A stretch of DNA of 64,000 bases from Cohaesibacter sp. ES.047 (GCF_900215505.1 NZ_LT907844.1:4697078-4761077), one strand, 5' to 3'. Positions 1 to 10,509 are shown, numbered from the stretch's first letter. Numbers and translations are program-made. The notes: generated from the sequence alone by a model not told the origin.

Positions 1-754
1 GGGCTTCGCCATCAAAGGCAACACGCCAGGCACCATCCGCGCGTTCATAGGTGACTTTGTTATAGTAAGTTTCCAGAATTTCTTCTGTATCCATACCCAA
101 AGCGAACAGCAGACTGGAAACCGGAATCTTGCGACGACGGTCGATACGGGCAAAGACGATATCCTTGGCATCGAATTCAATATCGAGCCATGAGCCACGA
201 TAAGGAATGATGCGCGCGGCAAACAGAAGTTTACCTGAAGAATGGCTCTTGCCCTTGTCATGATCGAAGAACACGCCCGGAGAGCGGTGCATCTGGGAAA
301 CTATCACACGCTCGGTGCCGTTGACAATGAATGTCCCCTTGTCGGTCATGAGCGGCATGTCGCCCATATAGACATCCTGCTCCTTGATGTCCTTGACGGA
401 CCGCGCACCTGTATCCTCATCCACCTCGAAAACGATGAGGCGAAGGGTCAGCTTCAGCGGTGCCGAGTAGGTCATCCCGCGAAGGCGGCATTCCTCGGTG
501 TCATACTTGGGTGCCTCAAATTCGAAACGCACGAATTCGAGCTGCGCCGATCCCGAAAAATCCGAGATTGGAAATACAGATGAAAACACCGCCTGAAGAC
601 CTTCATCAAGGCGTCCAGAGGCGGGTTCATCCACTTGCAAAAACTGGTCATAGGAAGCTTTTTGAACCTCAATGAGGTTTGGCATGTCTGCCACTTCAAT
701 AATATGACCGAAGTATTTTCTTAGCTTGTTACGACCAGAAAACGTCTGAGCCAT
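1..754 (-). CDS. rpoB: RNA polymerase subunit beta, 5' part only
   Basis: Encodes the first ~251 residues of the beta subunit of DNA-dependent RNA polymerase; the rest lies beyond the left edge. The translation starts [16 protein letters not shown] and contains typical N-terminal RpoB stretches such as [20 protein letters not shown] and the [15 protein letters not shown] segment. The ATG at 754 is preceded by GAGGAGCGA, a good ribosome binding site. It is the last visible gene of the rplKAJL-rpoB block and is separated from rplL by a long hairpin. Confidence 0.97.
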   Translation of the reverse strand, partial: MAQTFSGRNKLRKYFGHIIEVADMPNLIEVQKASYDQFLQVDEPASGRLDEGLQAVFSSVFPISDFSGSAQLEFVRFEFEAPKYDTEECRLRGMTYSAPLKLTLRLIVFEVDEDTGARSVKDIKEQDVYMGDMPLMTDKGTFIVNGTERVIVSQMHRSPGVFFDHDKGKSHSSGKLLFAARIIPYRGSWLDIEFDAKDIVFARIDRRRKIPVSSLLFALGMDTEEILETYYNKVTYERADGAWRVAFDGEA

Positions 755-858
755 CGTCGCTCCTCGTCTCGCTATATGGGCGGTTGGCCAAAAAGCCCGT
801 CACAGGATTGTGCAGGCTCTTGAGAAAAACGCCCGTTAAGGCTGCGGATTTTCAAAGA

Positions 859-888
859 GTATTTCGGGGGATTGCTCCCCCGAAATAC
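859..888 (-). terminator. rplL-rpoB intercistronic hairpin (attenuator candidate)
   Basis: A perfect 12-bp stem (GTATTTCGGGGG pairing with CCCCCGAAATAC) with a 6-nt loop lies between the rplL stop and rpoB. No strong T-run follows on the minus strand, so partial attenuation or an RNA-processing site is likelier than full termination. In enterobacteria this same position holds an attenuator and an RNase III site; equivalence here is inferred. Confidence 0.6.
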
Positions 889-906
889 ATGGACAAGACC
901 GAAGTC

Positions 907-1278
907 TTATTTGAGTTCGACAGAAGCGCCTGCTTCTTCGAGTTTTTTCTTCAGCTCTTCAGCTTCTGCTTTGTCGCAAGCTTCTTTAACCGGCTTCGGT
1001 GCGCCTTCGACCAGTTCTTTGGCTTCTTTCAGGCCAAGACCGGTGATGGCACGGACTTCTTTGATGACGTTGATTTTCTTGTCGCCAGCGGCGGTCAGAA
1101 CAACGTCAAATTCGGTTTTTTCTTCAGCAGCTTCGGCAGCAGGGCCAGCAGCAGCAGCCATCGCGACAGGAGCAGCAGCAGAAACGCCCCATTTGTCTTC
1201 GAGCATGGTGGACAGCTCAGCTGCTTCCATAACGGTCAGGGTAGAAAGTTCTTCTACGAGCTTTTCAAGATCAGCCAT
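907..1278 (-). CDS. rplL: 50S ribosomal protein L7/L12
   Basis: Ribosomal stalk protein that recruits translation factors to the 50S subunit. The 123-residue product has the expected N-terminal dimerisation helix region ([20 protein letters not shown]), an Ala/Pro-rich hinge at about residues 34-52, and a C-terminal factor-binding domain containing [20 protein letters not shown]. Length is normal for the family. It follows rplJ in the same operon, sharing the L10 leader control inferred upstream of rplJ. Confidence 0.97.
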   Translation of the reverse strand: MADLEKLVEELSTLTVMEAAELSTMLEDKWGVSAAAPVAMAAAAGPAAEAAEEKTEFDVVLTAAGDKKINVIKEVRAITGLGLKEAKELVEGAPKPVKEACDKAEAEELKKKLEEAGASVELK

Positions 1279-1335
1279 CGTATTGTTTCCTATTGGTACG
1301 AACCTAATAATCTGTTTGTTTGATCGAGAACGGCC

Positions 1336-1854
1336 TTATGCCGCTTCGTCCTTCTTGGCATATGCCCCGAATACGCGTGCGAGCTGTCCGCCCGGTGCCT
1401 GCAGGACCTGAGCGATCTTGGTCGCGGGTGCCTGAAGCACACCAACGATCTTGCCACGCAGTTCATCAAGCGACGGCATGGTTGCGAGTGCATTCACGCC
1501 TGCGGTATCGAGTACGGTGGTGCCCATAACGCCGCCCAGGATGACAAGCTTGTCATTTTTCTTGGCGAATTCAGCGGCCACCTTCGGTGCAGAAACCGGA
1601 TCGCCAGACGTGGCGATCAGTGTCTGGCCTGCGAACAGGTCAGAAATTGGTTCAGCATCCGTGCCTTGAAGAGCGAGCTTGACAAGACGGTTCTTGGCAA
1701 CCTGCACCGATGCACCGGCATCACGCATTTTACTGCGAAGGTCGGTCATATCTGCAACGGTGAGGCCAGCATAGTGAGCTACAACCACAACTTCCGCGCT
1801 TTTCAGCGTTTCATGAAGGGCCGAAACAGCTTCTTGCTTTTCCGCTCTATCCAA
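1336..1854 (-). CDS. rplJ: 50S ribosomal protein L10 (TTG start)
   Basis: Stalk base protein that binds 23S rRNA and L7/L12 dimers. I place the start at a TTG (1854) giving 172 residues beginning (M)DRAEKQEAV, the family's usual length and N-terminus; GGAGAG sits six bases upstream. The in-frame ATG at 1887 would add eleven atypical residues. It contains [19 protein letters not shown] and an Ala-rich C-terminal tail typical of alphaproteobacterial L10. It is co-transcribed with rplL. Confidence 0.93.
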   Translation of the reverse strand: MDRAEKQEAVSALHETLKSAEVVVVAHYAGLTVADMTDLRSKMRDAGASVQVAKNRLVKLALQGTDAEPISDLFAGQTLIATSGDPVSAPKVAAEFAKKNDKLVILGGVMGTTVLDTAGVNALATMPSLDELRGKIVGVLQAPATKIAQVLQAPGGQLARVFGAYAKKDEAA

Positions 1855-2284
1855 TGCCTTCTCTCCAGTTACCGGCCCCTGCCCCAAACAGGCAAAAACC
1901 GGAGGTTACACTTGACCAGTTCACCCTAACGAAATCGACAAGGAGTCCTGGCACGAAGGGACCTGTCCTCCTTGCCGCCCCGATGGATCAGGAACACGGC
2001 AAGCATAGGTTCGACCAACAGACAAAATCCTTTGTCTCATTAGTCCACCCCATCTGTGCTGGATATTTAAGTCTCTCACTTTTCAGCAAAGCGATTGACA
2101 CCCGCAGTCTTGGACAGGCAGTCTGACTGTGTGTTTGGAGACATCCCGAAAGACGTCGCCGCGCACATGATCTTGCGATCTTGCAAATCACAGGAGGTAA
2201 GTCGAATAACTTTTCCGCGATAAACAATAGTCAGACATCCCCCCGACAAGAATCGGGAGGAATCAGTATTGACTTCTAATCGGT
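1855..2284 (-). promoter_or_regulatory. Long rplA-rplJ intergenic region, probable L10 leader
   Basis: This 430-bp gap between rplA and rplJ holds no convincing gene. In many bacteria the mRNA upstream of rplJ folds into the L10 leader, where the L10-L12 complex binds to repress its own translation, and a promoter for rplJL often lies here too. The assignment rests on position and length; I did not model the fold. The part nearest rplJ is rich in GG/CC runs that could form stems. Confidence 0.4.
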
Positions 2285-2977
2285 TTATTCGACAGAAGCA
2301 AGATCTACACGTACACCTGGCCCCATGGTGGAGGACAGGGACATTTTCTGCATGTAGGTGCCCTTGGCGCCGGTCGGCTTAGCCTTGGAAACCGCAGAAA
2401 CAAACGCTTTTACGTTGTCAACGAGCGCGGATTCTTCAAAGCTGACCTTGCCAACACCGCCATGAACGATACCGGCTTTTTCAACACGAAATTCGACAGA
2501 GCCGCCTTTCGAGTCCTTGACAGCCTGCGCAACGTCAGGGGTTACGGTGCCAACTTTCGGGTTCGGCATCATGCCGCGCGGGCCGAGAACCTTGCCGAGT
2601 CGACCTACCAGAGGCATCATGTCAGGGGATGCAATGCAACGATCGAAATCGATTTTGCCACCCTGAACGATTTCCACCAGATCTTCTGCACCAACGATGT
2701 CTGCACCAGCAGCCTTGGCTTCCTCTGCTTTATCGCCACGAGCGAAAACAGCGACACGAACGGTTTTACCGGTGCCGGCAGGAAGCTGACAAACGCCACG
2801 GACCATCTGGTCGGCATGACGCGGATCAACACCAAGGTTGAGAGCAATCTCGACGGTTTCGTCGAATTTGGCGAGTGCGCCGGATTTGACGAGCTTGACT
2901 GCTTCCTCGAGGGAATATGTTGCAGTAGCGTCGACTTTTTCGCGAGCAGCGCGAACGCGTTTACCTTCTTTAGCCAT
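2285..2977 (-). CDS. rplA: 50S ribosomal protein L1
   Basis: Binds 23S rRNA at the L1 stalk and, in many bacteria, represses translation of the rplKA mRNA. The 230-residue product is full length and shows the L1 signatures [38 protein letters not shown] and the C-terminal [21 protein letters not shown]. It lies six bases downstream of rplK, an arrangement consistent with translational coupling. Confidence 0.97.
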   Translation of the reverse strand: MAKEGKRVRAAREKVDATATYSLEEAVKLVKSGALAKFDETVEIALNLGVDPRHADQMVRGVCQLPAGTGKTVRVAVFARGDKAEEAKAAGADIVGAEDLVEIVQGGKIDFDRCIASPDMMPLVGRLGKVLGPRGMMPNPKVGTVTPDVAQAVKDSKGGSVEFRVEKAGIVHGGVGKVSFEESALVDNVKAFVSAVSKAKPTGAKGTYMQKMSLSSTMGPGVRVDLASVE

Positions 2978-2983
2978 GTGACG

Positions 2984-3412
2984 TTACCCCACCACCTCGA
3001 AACCCATCGCGCGGGCGGAACCTTCAATCTGCAACATCGCAGCTTCGATGTCGTTGGCGTTCAGGTCTTTCATTTTCGCTTCCGCGATTTCCTTGACCTG
3101 TGCTTTGGTAACCTTGCCACCAACATCACGACCAGGAGCAGAAGACCCTTTCTGCACGTTTGCAGCCTTTTTCAGGAAGTAAGACGCAGGCGGTGTCTTC
3201 ATCTCGAAAGTGAAAGACTTGTCCTGGTAAATGGTAATAATCACCGGAATCGGCTGATTCTTTTCCATTTCCTGTGTCTTGGCGTTAAACGCCTTACAGA
3301 ATTCCATGATATTCAGGCCGCGCTGACCGAGAGCGGGACCAATCGGCGGAGACGGGTTAGCCGCCCCTGCCGGTACCTGAAGTTTCAGGTACCCTTGAAT
3401 CTTCTTTGCCAT
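2984..3412 (-). CDS. rplK: 50S ribosomal protein L11
   Basis: Binds the GTPase-associated centre of 23S rRNA and is needed for the RelA stringent response. The 142-residue protein is full length, with the Pro-rich N-terminus ([19 protein letters not shown]) and the RNA-binding C-terminal domain ending [13 protein letters not shown]. It is the first gene of the rplKA pair, 148 bp downstream of nusG; a promoter may lie in that gap. Confidence 0.97.
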   Translation of the reverse strand: MAKKIQGYLKLQVPAGAANPSPPIGPALGQRGLNIMEFCKAFNAKTQEMEKNQPIPVIITIYQDKSFTFEMKTPPASYFLKKAANVQKGSSAPGRDVGGKVTKAQVKEIAEAKMKDLNANDIEAAMLQIEGSARAMGFEVVG

Positions 3413-3559
3413 GTTCTTTCCCTAACGCTCCCGATTTGGAGCAGTAGTTTAAAACGAGAAAGTCGCGCGGTCGGACAGCCCATTTGGCAAATGAACCAAT
3501 CTCCCGCACGAAACGAAGGACGCCGGCTCAAAAAGAACACGGCACCCGGTTAGTCACAA

Positions 3560-4096
3560 TCAGAGCTTGTCGACCTGATTATATTCGAGCTCGACTGGCG
3601 TCGCGCGACCAAAGATCGACACAGTCACCTTCAGACGTGCACGTTCTTCGTCCACCTCTTCCACGAGCCCGTTAAAGGAAGCAAACGGGCCATCGGAAAC
3701 CCGAACCTGTTCACCCACTTCAAAGGTAATGGTCGGCATCGGCTTGTCGACACCGTCCTCAACTTGCGACAACAGGCGCTCGGCTTCCGCATTCGAGATG
3801 GGAATGGGCTTGTTATCGGACCCCAGAAAGCCAGTAACTTTCGGGGTATTCTTGATCAGATGATAGGCATCGTCCGTCATGGCCATCTTCACCAGCACGT
3901 AGCCGGGGAAGAATTTGCGCTCGGATTCCACCTTACGTCCGCGCCGAACCTCGACAAACTTCTCGGTTGGCACAAGAACCTCATCAAAAAGCTCACCAAG
4001 TCCATTCCGCTCAGCCTGCTGGCGAATGTCTTCAGCAACCTTCTTTTCAAAATTCGAATATGCGTGAACGATGTACCATCGCTTTGGTTTTGTCAT
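3560..4096 (-). CDS. nusG: Transcription termination/antitermination factor NusG
   Basis: Elongation factor bridging RNA polymerase and ribosome or Rho. The 178-residue protein starts KRWYIVHAYSNFEKKVAEDI, characteristic of the NGN domain, and ends with a KOW domain containing VSDGPFASFNGLVEEVDEER. Length and domain order are normal. secE lies six bases upstream, the conserved secE-nusG pair. Confidence 0.97.
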   Translation of the reverse strand: MTKPKRWYIVHAYSNFEKKVAEDIRQQAERNGLGELFDEVLVPTEKFVEVRRGRKVESERKFFPGYVLVKMAMTDDAYHLIKNTPKVTGFLGSDNKPIPISNAEAERLLSQVEDGVDKPMPTITFEVGEQVRVSDGPFASFNGLVEEVDEERARLKVTVSIFGRATPVELEYNQVDKL

Positions 4097-4102
4097 GATG
4101 CC

Positions 4103-4300
4103 TTACCCTCCCAATCCGAGAATAAAGCTGACGCCGAAGCTCAACACCTGATCAGCCAGCAGAAAGAAGACAGAGGCAAGTGCCACCATCACAAACACCA
4201 TCACTGTGGTGATCGCCGTTTCCTTCTGCGTCGGCCAAGTAACCTTGGACGCTTCGGAACGCACTTGCTGCAAGAATGTAAAAGGGTTGGTTTTAGCCAT
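4103..4300 (-). CDS. secE: Preprotein translocase subunit SecE
   Basis: Small inner-membrane component of the SecYEG channel. The 65-residue protein is the short single-span form usual in alphaproteobacteria: the amphipathic segment NPFTFLQQVRSEASKVTWPT (with the conserved KVTWPT) is followed by one membrane helix at about residues 29-60. It lies between tRNA-Trp and nusG, the classic order. Confidence 0.96.
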   Translation of the reverse strand: MAKTNPFTFLQQVRSEASKVTWPTQKETAITTVMVFVMVALASVFFLLADQVLSFGVSFILGLGG

Positions 4301-4401
4301 TTAGTTAGCCGCTCACATATAATAACGCGCGAAACAAGTTTCGCGCGTTCATAGGATTGACACCATATATAATACCTTGACCCGTAAGATCAAGCACGAA
4401 A

Positions 4402-4477
4402 TGGCAGGGGCGGAGGGACTCGAACCCCCGACCCTCGGTTTTGGAGACCGATGCTCTACCAGCTGAGCTACACCCCT
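4402..4477 (-). tRNA. trnW: tRNA-Trp (CCA)
   Basis: A full cloverleaf is readable on the minus strand: acceptor AGGGGTG pairs with the 3' arm, the D-arm is GCTCAGCTGGTAGAGC, the anticodon loop holds CCA, and the T-arm is GGGGGTTCGAGTCCC. The CCA end is encoded. Its position just upstream of secE is the normal bacterial arrangement. Confidence 0.97.
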
Positions 4478-4879
4478 ATCTCGTGACAGTCAGTGACAAT
4501 CAGGATGGTGACTACCTATTGGCTTTCGATCTCAACCGCAAGGGAAAAGACAGCAATATGACAAAAAATCAACAGGTGGAAAAGAATAAGCCTGTTTCCT
4601 CATGTCATAGCATCAGGTCATCCATCTGCCACGCAAAGAGAAGGGCCCGGTTTGCAGACCAATCAACAATCGGTGGAATCATCTGACTGCGATAATGTCT
4701 GTTCCGATATTTGCAGCATCCGTTGAAAAGCAGGAAATTCACCTGACCGGAAACATCAATTGTTCAACAGGGCGGATTGCTGACGTTCGCAGGAAGTTCA
4801 CGAACGGCAGCATGTGCTGCATGTATAGAGAGGGATCATGGCTTTCAATTTGAAATCCCATAAAGACAAACCAATACCC
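4478..4879. other. Intergenic, no gene seen
   Basis: About 400 bp between tRNA-Trp and the 3' end of the chemotaxis gene. It holds a small palindrome (GGCAGCATGTGCTGC near 4807) but no convincing gene, T-run terminator or RNA. It probably carries the promoter for the tRNA-Trp-secE-nusG unit. Confidence 0.5.
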
Positions 4880-6844
4880 CTAGATCCGCTCAAGTCCGAT
4901 CTTTTGGTCTCTGGCCCAAATCTTCCTGTAGTTGGCCCAGCCCAAGTCTGGCATATCCAGTTGGATGGGATCGGAAACCGCGCGCCCGATATCCGACATG
5001 CAGGCACCCTTGCTGGAGATGTTGGACAGTTTGGTCACAAACTCACCCATTTCATCGCGGCCCTTCACCTGCACATCAGTGTCGATTCTGGCTTCCGAGC
5101 GTTGCTCGGTTGCGTCAAGCGAAGCTTGAATAATGGCAGGGATCTCTTCACGCAAGCTCCGCGCCGTCATGGACATGCTGTTTGTCTTCTCGCTCATTGC
5201 ACCAGAGAAAGCCAGAGTCCTTTGGGCAATCTGGGCCACCTCTGACATGCCCGTTGACATCATCCCGACCGAGCGGCCGGATTCACTGACAATACGGCCG
5301 AAATTTTCGGTGGTCGCGCGTTGCTCTTCCGTAGCCGAGGCAACGGTGGCGGCCATCTCGCTCAGTCCGCGCGTACTCTGGATCAGTTGATCCATGGAGG
5401 AGACGGCAGCATTCGTCTTCTGCTGAATGGTTACGACCTGTTCAGAAATCTGCTTGGTCGAATTGTTGGTTTGCTCGGCCAGATCCTTGACTTCCGCAGC
5501 AACAACGGCAAAGCCGCGCCCCGCCTCCCCGGCTCTTGCCGCCTCGATCGTCGCATTCAGTGCCAGAAGGTTGGTTTTTTCTGCGATGTCGCTGATGACA
5601 GATACAAACTGACCAATGCTGTCGGCGGCCGTTGCCAGCTCGGCAATCGTGCCTTGCGAGGAGGAAGACAAGGAAACGGCCTCCACGGTCAGCTTGTTGG
5701 ACATATCCGTTTTCTCGGCCACCTCACTGATCGCGGTGAGCAGTTCCTCCGAAAGTTCGACGGCTTCCTGAGACTGCGCATGGGTTTCCTGAGCTTGAGC
5801 CAATATTTGCGAAACACTTTTATTGGCCTGCTCCAGAGAATCGCGCATCTCCATCGACTGGCTCCTCACTTCGCCCGCGCTTTCGGCAATCACATCAATG
5901 CCTTCCTCGGTCTTGTCTTTAACCTCACTCGCCATGATCGAAAGTATTTTCCGCCGCTCAGAAATACTCTTGCGATCGGCTTCTTCTCGCTCCTCTTCCA
6001 GCTGGCGCATATGAATAAGCTTCTTCTTGAAGCGATCAAATGCCCGCGCCAGATCTGCGATCTCGTCATTGCCCTTGACCGAAACGCTGGCGGATAGATC
6101 ATTCTCCGACAGCTTTTCCAGCCCGGCGACAACTTGGCGCAAGGGTAACGTGACGGTCTTTCGCGTGAGAAAACTAGAGACAGCAACACCGAGTAGCGTC
6201 GAAACAATGGCGATAATGATGAGAACATACTCCGTTGTCTTCTCATGCTCTTCTGCCGTGCGTGTTGCCTTGAGGGTGAACCCCTCAATCTGTCGCAGAA
6301 GCTCTACCAGTTCCCGATTGAGCTTCTTTTCCTCTTGCTCAATTGTCTGAAGCATTGCGAGGGCTTTGTCGGTGTCGTTGGCATCCGAATAGGCAATGAT
6401 CTGCGCTGCATGTTTATCGTAGGTACGATGCTCGGCTTCAATCTGCTTGAGTGCCGTTACGACATGCTGAATTTGAGAGCGCGTTTTTTCATCAAAAGTA
6501 TGCTCGAGCGCTTTTTCGGCAATACGCTCCCCTTGCTGGATTTCCTGCTCGACGAGAGCTGCGTAGTCAGTGAATCTGGTTTCGGCAGCCGACTTCTGGG
6601 CCGGAATATCCCCTTCAACCAATCCGTTGAGACGCAGGATCCGCTCAAACATCACGGATTGTTCCAGCTGATGCGTCGTAATCCGACTCAAGACCTCGGT
6701 CAACGGAATGTCAGATTCGGCAATTGTCTCGATTTCCTGACCGATCTTGCCCAGCTGCATTACGCTGAACACGGACTGAGCGACGATCACGAGACTCAAG
6801 ACCATAACGATCGTGATGACCTTTGCGGATACTGAATAGCGCAT
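4880..6844 (-). CDS. Methyl-accepting chemotaxis protein with probable C-terminal PilZ domain
   Basis: Transmembrane chemoreceptor of 654 residues. The start is ATG 6844, preceded by GAGGAA. There is one membrane helix near residues 5-28, a helical periplasmic sensor, a second helix at about 206-226, a HAMP domain to about 280, and a long cytoplasmic coiled coil with the conserved tip [19 protein letters not shown]. The last ~73 residues carry RxxxR (RSEAR) and NISSKG, matching the PilZ c-di-GMP-binding signature RxxxR...(D/N)xSxxG, though the domain is short. It sits between tuf and tRNA-Trp, a block usually uninterrupted, and probably has its own promoter. Confidence 0.9.
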   Translation of the reverse strand: MRYSVSAKVITIVMVLSLVIVAQSVFSVMQLGKIGQEIETIAESDIPLTEVLSRITTHQLEQSVMFERILRLNGLVEGDIPAQKSAAETRFTDYAALVEQEIQQGERIAEKALEHTFDEKTRSQIQHVVTALKQIEAEHRTYDKHAAQIIAYSDANDTDKALAMLQTIEQEEKKLNRELVELLRQIEGFTLKATRTAEEHEKTTEYVLIIIAIVSTLLGVAVSSFLTRKTVTLPLRQVVAGLEKLSENDLSASVSVKGNDEIADLARAFDRFKKKLIHMRQLEEEREEADRKSISERRKILSIMASEVKDKTEEGIDVIAESAGEVRSQSMEMRDSLEQANKSVSQILAQAQETHAQSQEAVELSEELLTAISEVAEKTDMSNKLTVEAVSLSSSSQGTIAELATAADSIGQFVSVISDIAEKTNLLALNATIEAARAGEAGRGFAVVAAEVKDLAEQTNNSTKQISEQVVTIQQKTNAAVSSMDQLIQSTRGLSEMAATVASATEEQRATTENFGRIVSESGRSVGMMSTGMSEVAQIAQRTLAFSGAMSEKTNSMSMTARSLREEIPAIIQASLDATEQRSEARIDTDVQVKGRDEMGEFVTKLSNISSKGACMSDIGRAVSDPIQLDMPDLGWANYRKIWARDQKIGLERI

Positions 6845-7122
6845 CTTTTCCTCACGCAATGTTATACTTAGTAAAAAGTAATCGAACTATTGCATGGGAT
6901 TGTTAATAAACTTCTACTACTTATGCGGGTGTTTTTACTCAACACTACACAATTCCACCCCACTTTACTCGCCCCGAAGAACCGAGAAGCTCAAGCAACG
7001 CTTTGTCAATTCAAGCCGATCCTAGCTTTGCTATGGGTTAGAAAGGCAGATCCTCTGAACAGAGTTCCCCTCGCTAGACGAGAATGAGAAAGCTGCTTTG
7101 CAACAGCACAACATCCCCACAA

Positions 7123-7155
7123 CAAAAAGCCCCGGCCAGAGGTCTGACCGGGGCT
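7123..7155 (-). terminator. tuf terminator
   Basis: Read on the minus strand, AGCCCCGGTCAG pairs with CTGGCCGGGGCT around a 3-nt loop and is followed by TTTTTGTTG. It lies about 27 bp past the tuf stop codon: a textbook Rho-independent terminator. Confidence 0.93.
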
Positions 7156-7181
7156 TCGCAATATTCTTTTGATCGAGTGGA

Positions 7182-8372
7182 TTACTCGACGATAGCGCCA
7201 ACGATACCGGCGCCGACGGTACGGCCACCTTCGCGAATAGCGAAGCGCAGCTTTTCTTCCATGGCGATCGGTACGATCAGCTCGACATTCATGTTCACGT
7301 TATCGCCAGGCATAACCATTTCCACGCCCTCATCAAGGGTCACAACACCGGTCACGTCGGTGGTGCGGAAATAGAACTGCGGACGATAGTTGGTGAAGAA
7401 CGGGGTATGACGACCACCTTCTTCTTTCGTCAGGATGTAGGCTTCTGCCTTGAACTTGGTATGCGGGTTAACTGAACCCGGCTTACAAAGAACCTGACCG
7501 CGCTCAACGTCCTCACGCTTGGTACCACGCAGAAGAACACCGACGTTGTCGCCTGCTTCACCGCTGTCCAGCAGCTTGCGGAACATTTCAACACCGGTAC
7601 AGGTGGTTTTCTGAGTGTCTTTGATGCCGACGATTTCAATCTCGTCACCAACATGCACCTTGCCGCGTTCAACACGACCGGTAACAACCGTACCACGACC
7701 AGAGATCGAGAAAACGTCTTCGATCGGCAGCAGGAACGGAAGGTCGACAGGACGTTCCGGGGTCGGGATGTAGTCATCAACCGCAGCCATCAGCTCAGTG
7801 ATGGAGTTACGGCCGATTTCCGGATCACGGTTTTCAACGGCAGCAAGAGCAGAGCCTTTAACGATGGGGATATCATCGCCAGGGAATTCGTAGCTGTCCA
7901 GAAGTTCGCGAACTTCCATTTCAACAAGCTCGAGAAGCTCTTCATCGTCAACCTGGTCAACTTTGTTCAGGTAAACAACAAGCGCAGGAACGCCAACCTG
8001 ACGGGCAAGCAGGATGTGCTCACGGGTCTGGGGCATCGGGCCATCAGCTGCAGAGCAGACCAGGATAGCGCCGTCCATCTGAGCCGCACCAGTGATCATG
8101 TTTTTCACATAGTCAGCGTGGCCCGGGCAGTCGACGTGAGCGTAGTGACGGTTTTCCGTCTCATACTCAACGTGAGCCGTAGAGATCGTGATGCCGCGTG
8201 CTTTTTCTTCAGGCGCACCATCAATCTCGTCATAGGCTTTCGCCGTCGCGCCACCAGTTTCCGCAAGGGTCATGGTGATCGCTGCTGTCAGGGTAGTTTT
8301 ACCATGGTCAACGTGACCAATCGTGCCGATGTTCACATGCGGCTTGTTACGTTCAAACTTTTCCTTAGCCAT
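7182..8372 (-). CDS. tuf: Elongation factor Tu
   Basis: GTPase that delivers aminoacyl-tRNA to the ribosome. The 396-residue product starts [19 protein letters not shown] and carries all G motifs: GHVDHGKT (P loop), DCPGHADY and NKVD (in YLNKVDQV). An in-frame start 39 bases further upstream is rejected because EF-Tu universally begins at the chosen ATG. It sits downstream of tRNA-Tyr and tRNA-Gly and has its own terminator. Confidence 0.98.
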   Translation of the reverse strand: MAKEKFERNKPHVNIGTIGHVDHGKTTLTAAITMTLAETGGATAKAYDEIDGAPEEKARGITISTAHVEYETENRHYAHVDCPGHADYVKNMITGAAQMDGAILVCSAADGPMPQTREHILLARQVGVPALVVYLNKVDQVDDEELLELVEMEVRELLDSYEFPGDDIPIVKGSALAAVENRDPEIGRNSITELMAAVDDYIPTPERPVDLPFLLPIEDVFSISGRGTVVTGRVERGKVHVGDEIEIVGIKDTQKTTCTGVEMFRKLLDSGEAGDNVGVLLRGTKREDVERGQVLCKPGSVNPHTKFKAEAYILTKEEGGRHTPFFTNYRPQFYFRTTDVTGVVTLDEGVEMVMPGDNVNMNVELIVPIAMEEKLRFAIREGGRTVGAGIVGAIVE

Positions 8373-8534
8373 GGAAACAGCTCTCGTCGTCGGGCCAAAC
8401 GTCGTTGGCATACTTCTGCGCTAAAAGGCCGCACCTCTTGTGAAAGAAGCCGCAAACCCGGTTCTATACAAAAAGACCGACACGAAAGGACTTTCGGACC
8501 AACGAATACGACAAAGGTGTAACAGAAACAATGA

Positions 8535-8608
8535 TGGAGCGGGTGAAGGGAATCGAACCCTCGTCATCAGCTTGGAAGGCTGTTGCTCTACCATTGAGCT
8601 ACACCCGC
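8535..8608 (-). tRNA. trnG: tRNA-Gly (TCC)
   Basis: Minus-strand cloverleaf with acceptor GCGGGTG, D-arm AGCTCAATGGTAGAGC, anticodon TCC, T-arm GAGGGTTCGATTCCCT and an encoded CCA. It forms a small cluster with tRNA-Tyr directly upstream of tuf. Confidence 0.97.
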
Positions 8609-8626
8609 GCGAGACGTAAGCGAAGA

Positions 8627-8711
8627 TGGTGGAGGAGGCTGGATTCGAACCAGCGTACGCATAGCGAACGGATTTACAGTCCGTCTCCTTTAACCACTCG
8701 GACACTCCTCC
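8627..8711 (-). tRNA. trnY: tRNA-Tyr (GTA)
   Basis: Minus-strand 85-nt tRNA with the long variable arm of a bacterial tRNA-Tyr. Acceptor GGAGGAG, anticodon GTA in ACTGTAAAT, T-arm GCTGGTTCGAATCCAGC and encoded CCA are all visible. It is the first gene of the tRNA-Tyr/tRNA-Gly/tuf unit. Confidence 0.97.
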
Positions 8712-8910
8712 AAGCTTCGCGTCCTGTCCCTGCGAACAGGATGGTCTCGAAAAGCCCGCCAAGTCGCGGTCAGTTCGTGAGCGGCTTTATGCAAAACCGC
8801 ATGGGTGAAGTCAACAGGGATTTTGCAAATTTGTGAGTATCGCAAAATTCCCGTATTGGTCTGGGGATATTTGCAGTCAAATAGGAGCGTTATCAATCGC
8901 TAAGCCTGTG

Positions 8911-9549
8911 ATGCCCATGTCATCTGCCGACTCGTTCTACCATAACACCAATATGCGCAGCGCGAACGGCCATCCGCTGATCTTCCTGCATGGCTCTGGA
9001 CGCTCGGAAACCGATGGCGCTGATTTCCTTGCGCGCCTGTCTCTGCGCGTTGCGGGGATCTTCATTCGAGGCCATCACAGCCAGAGACGAGGCTACTCCT
9101 TTATCAGACGAAATGAGGATTTCTCGCTCGATTATGACGAAATCGCCCGTGATGCGGGTGACCTGGCGGATTTCATCAGGGATCTGAAACACCGGAACCC
9201 CGACTGGGCAAAGCCCCCTGTACTGATTGGCTATTCGAGCGGCGCGATCATGGCGGCAGCGATTCTCTGGCAGCGACCGTCCCTCATTGCCGGAGCAGCC
9301 TTGCTCAGACCCCAATCCCCAAGCATGGTGCGTCCGGAGCCGCTCAACGGCTTGCCTGTGCTTATCCTATCCGGTCTCTGGGATGAAAGACGCGACGCCG
9401 ATGCCTCCGCCCATCTGGAAGTGCAACTCGAACAGGCGCGCGCAAAGGTCACACACATCACCTTGCGCACTGGCCATGGCGAGGCTGAAGACGGATCGGA
9501 CTACACCGCAACGAAAAACTGGCTGAAAGAGACATTTTCAATCAGTTGA
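8911..9549 (+). CDS. Alpha/beta hydrolase (phospholipase/carboxylesterase type)
   Basis: Predicted cytoplasmic serine hydrolase of about 212 residues. It shows the oxyanion segment PLIFLHGSGRSE, nucleophile elbow GYSSGA, a likely acid in LSGLWDERRD, and a catalytic His in TGHGEAEDG, the order of the YpfH-like carboxylesterase/phospholipase family. The start is uncertain: ATG 8911 fits the family N-terminus, while a GTG at 8833 would add 26 unusual residues. It is divergent from the tRNA-Tyr cluster; the substrate cannot be inferred. Confidence 0.85.
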   Translation: MPMSSADSFYHNTNMRSANGHPLIFLHGSGRSETDGADFLARLSLRVAGIFIRGHHSQRRGYSFIRRNEDFSLDYDEIARDAGDLADFIRDLKHRNPDWAKPPVLIGYSSGAIMAAAILWQRPSLIAGAALLRPQSPSMVRPEPLNGLPVLILSGLWDERRDADASAHLEVQLEQARAKVTHITLRTGHGEAEDGSDYTATKNWLKETFSIS

Positions 9550-9672
9550 GCGTCAGGGCCACCCACTCCCGCCCAACGACAAGACAGACCTCATCTGGCT
9601 AATCAGACTCGATATGCGCCTTTTCGTCTCCTTTTACTTGCTCTCATCCCCTTTTTGACGGTAAATCCCCTC

Positions 9673-10509
9673 ATGACAAAAAACCGTTCCCAAAAACAGA
9701 AGAAGGCCCGGCAGGCCAACGCCGCGGAGACCTCCAACCGCCCAAGCCGCAAAAGCAGCGACGAGACCGTCCGCATTTTCGGCATTCATGCGGTCGCCAG
9801 TGCCGTGGCCAACCCGCGCCGCGAGCTGATCCGCCTGCATGCCACGACCAATGCGCAGGCGCGGCTGGTGGACGAGATCCGCAAGCTCAAGGGGGATCCG
9901 GCACGCCTTGATGGCCTCGTCGAGCCCGCCTCCCCCAAGGATATCGACAATCTGGCGCGTGATGTGGTGCATCAGGGCGCCCTTCTCGTTGCCCGCAACC
10001 TTCCGCCGCTGGATATTTCGGATATCTATGACAGCAAGCTGGTTGTGATTCTCGACCAGATCACTGATCCGCACAACGTCGGCGCAATCATCCGCTCGGC
10101 GGTTGCCTTGGGTGCCAAGGCCATCATCATGACCGGCAGGCACAGCCCCGAAGAATCCGGCATTCTGGCCAAGACAGCATCGGGCGGCCTTGACATGATG
10201 TCGATGGTTACCGTGCCAAACCTCGCGCGCGCGCTCGATGATCTGGCTGACAATGGCTTTGATGTGATCGGATTTGATTCCGAGGAGAGCGAGCCGTTCG
10301 AAACCATCCTCGCAGCGCAAGACATGGATCGCCATCTCGCCCTCGTTTTCGGCTCGGAAGGCAAGGGCCTAAGACGCTTGACCCGCGAGAAATGCACGTC
10401 CCTCGCCCGTCTCGACATGCCCGGCCCGATCAAGAGCCTCAACGTCTCCAACTCCGTTGCCATGACGCTTTATGCATATCAGCTCAAACGCAGCGGTGTG
10501 ATTGGCTAG
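9673..10509 (+). CDS. rlmB: 23S rRNA (guanosine-2'-O)-methyltransferase RlmB (TrmH family)
   Basis: SPOUT methyltransferase that 2'-O-methylates the P-loop guanosine of 23S rRNA (G2251 in E. coli). The 278-residue protein has a substrate-binding N-terminal domain (FGIHAVASAVANPRRE) and the knotted SpoU domain with LDQITDPHNVGAIIRSAVAL, VFGSEGKGLRRL and the C-terminal IKSLNVSNSVAMTLYAYQ. ATG 9673 is preferred over a TTG 18 bases upstream. The N-terminus is basic and Lys/Gln-rich, as is common in these proteins. Confidence 0.94.
   Translation: MTKNRSQKQKKARQANAAETSNRPSRKSSDETVRIFGIHAVASAVANPRRELIRLHATTNAQARLVDEIRKLKGDPARLDGLVEPASPKDIDNLARDVVHQGALLVARNLPPLDISDIYDSKLVVILDQITDPHNVGAIIRSAVALGAKAIIMTGRHSPEESGILAKTASGGLDMMSMVTVPNLARALDDLADNGFDVIGFDSEESEPFETILAAQDMDRHLALVFGSEGKGLRRLTREKCTSLARLDMPGPIKSLNVSNSVAMTLYAYQLKRSGVIG

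Noticed and set aside
2462-3553. A 363-residue plus-strand frame over rplA and rplK
   Set aside because: Antisense to two certain ribosomal protein genes.
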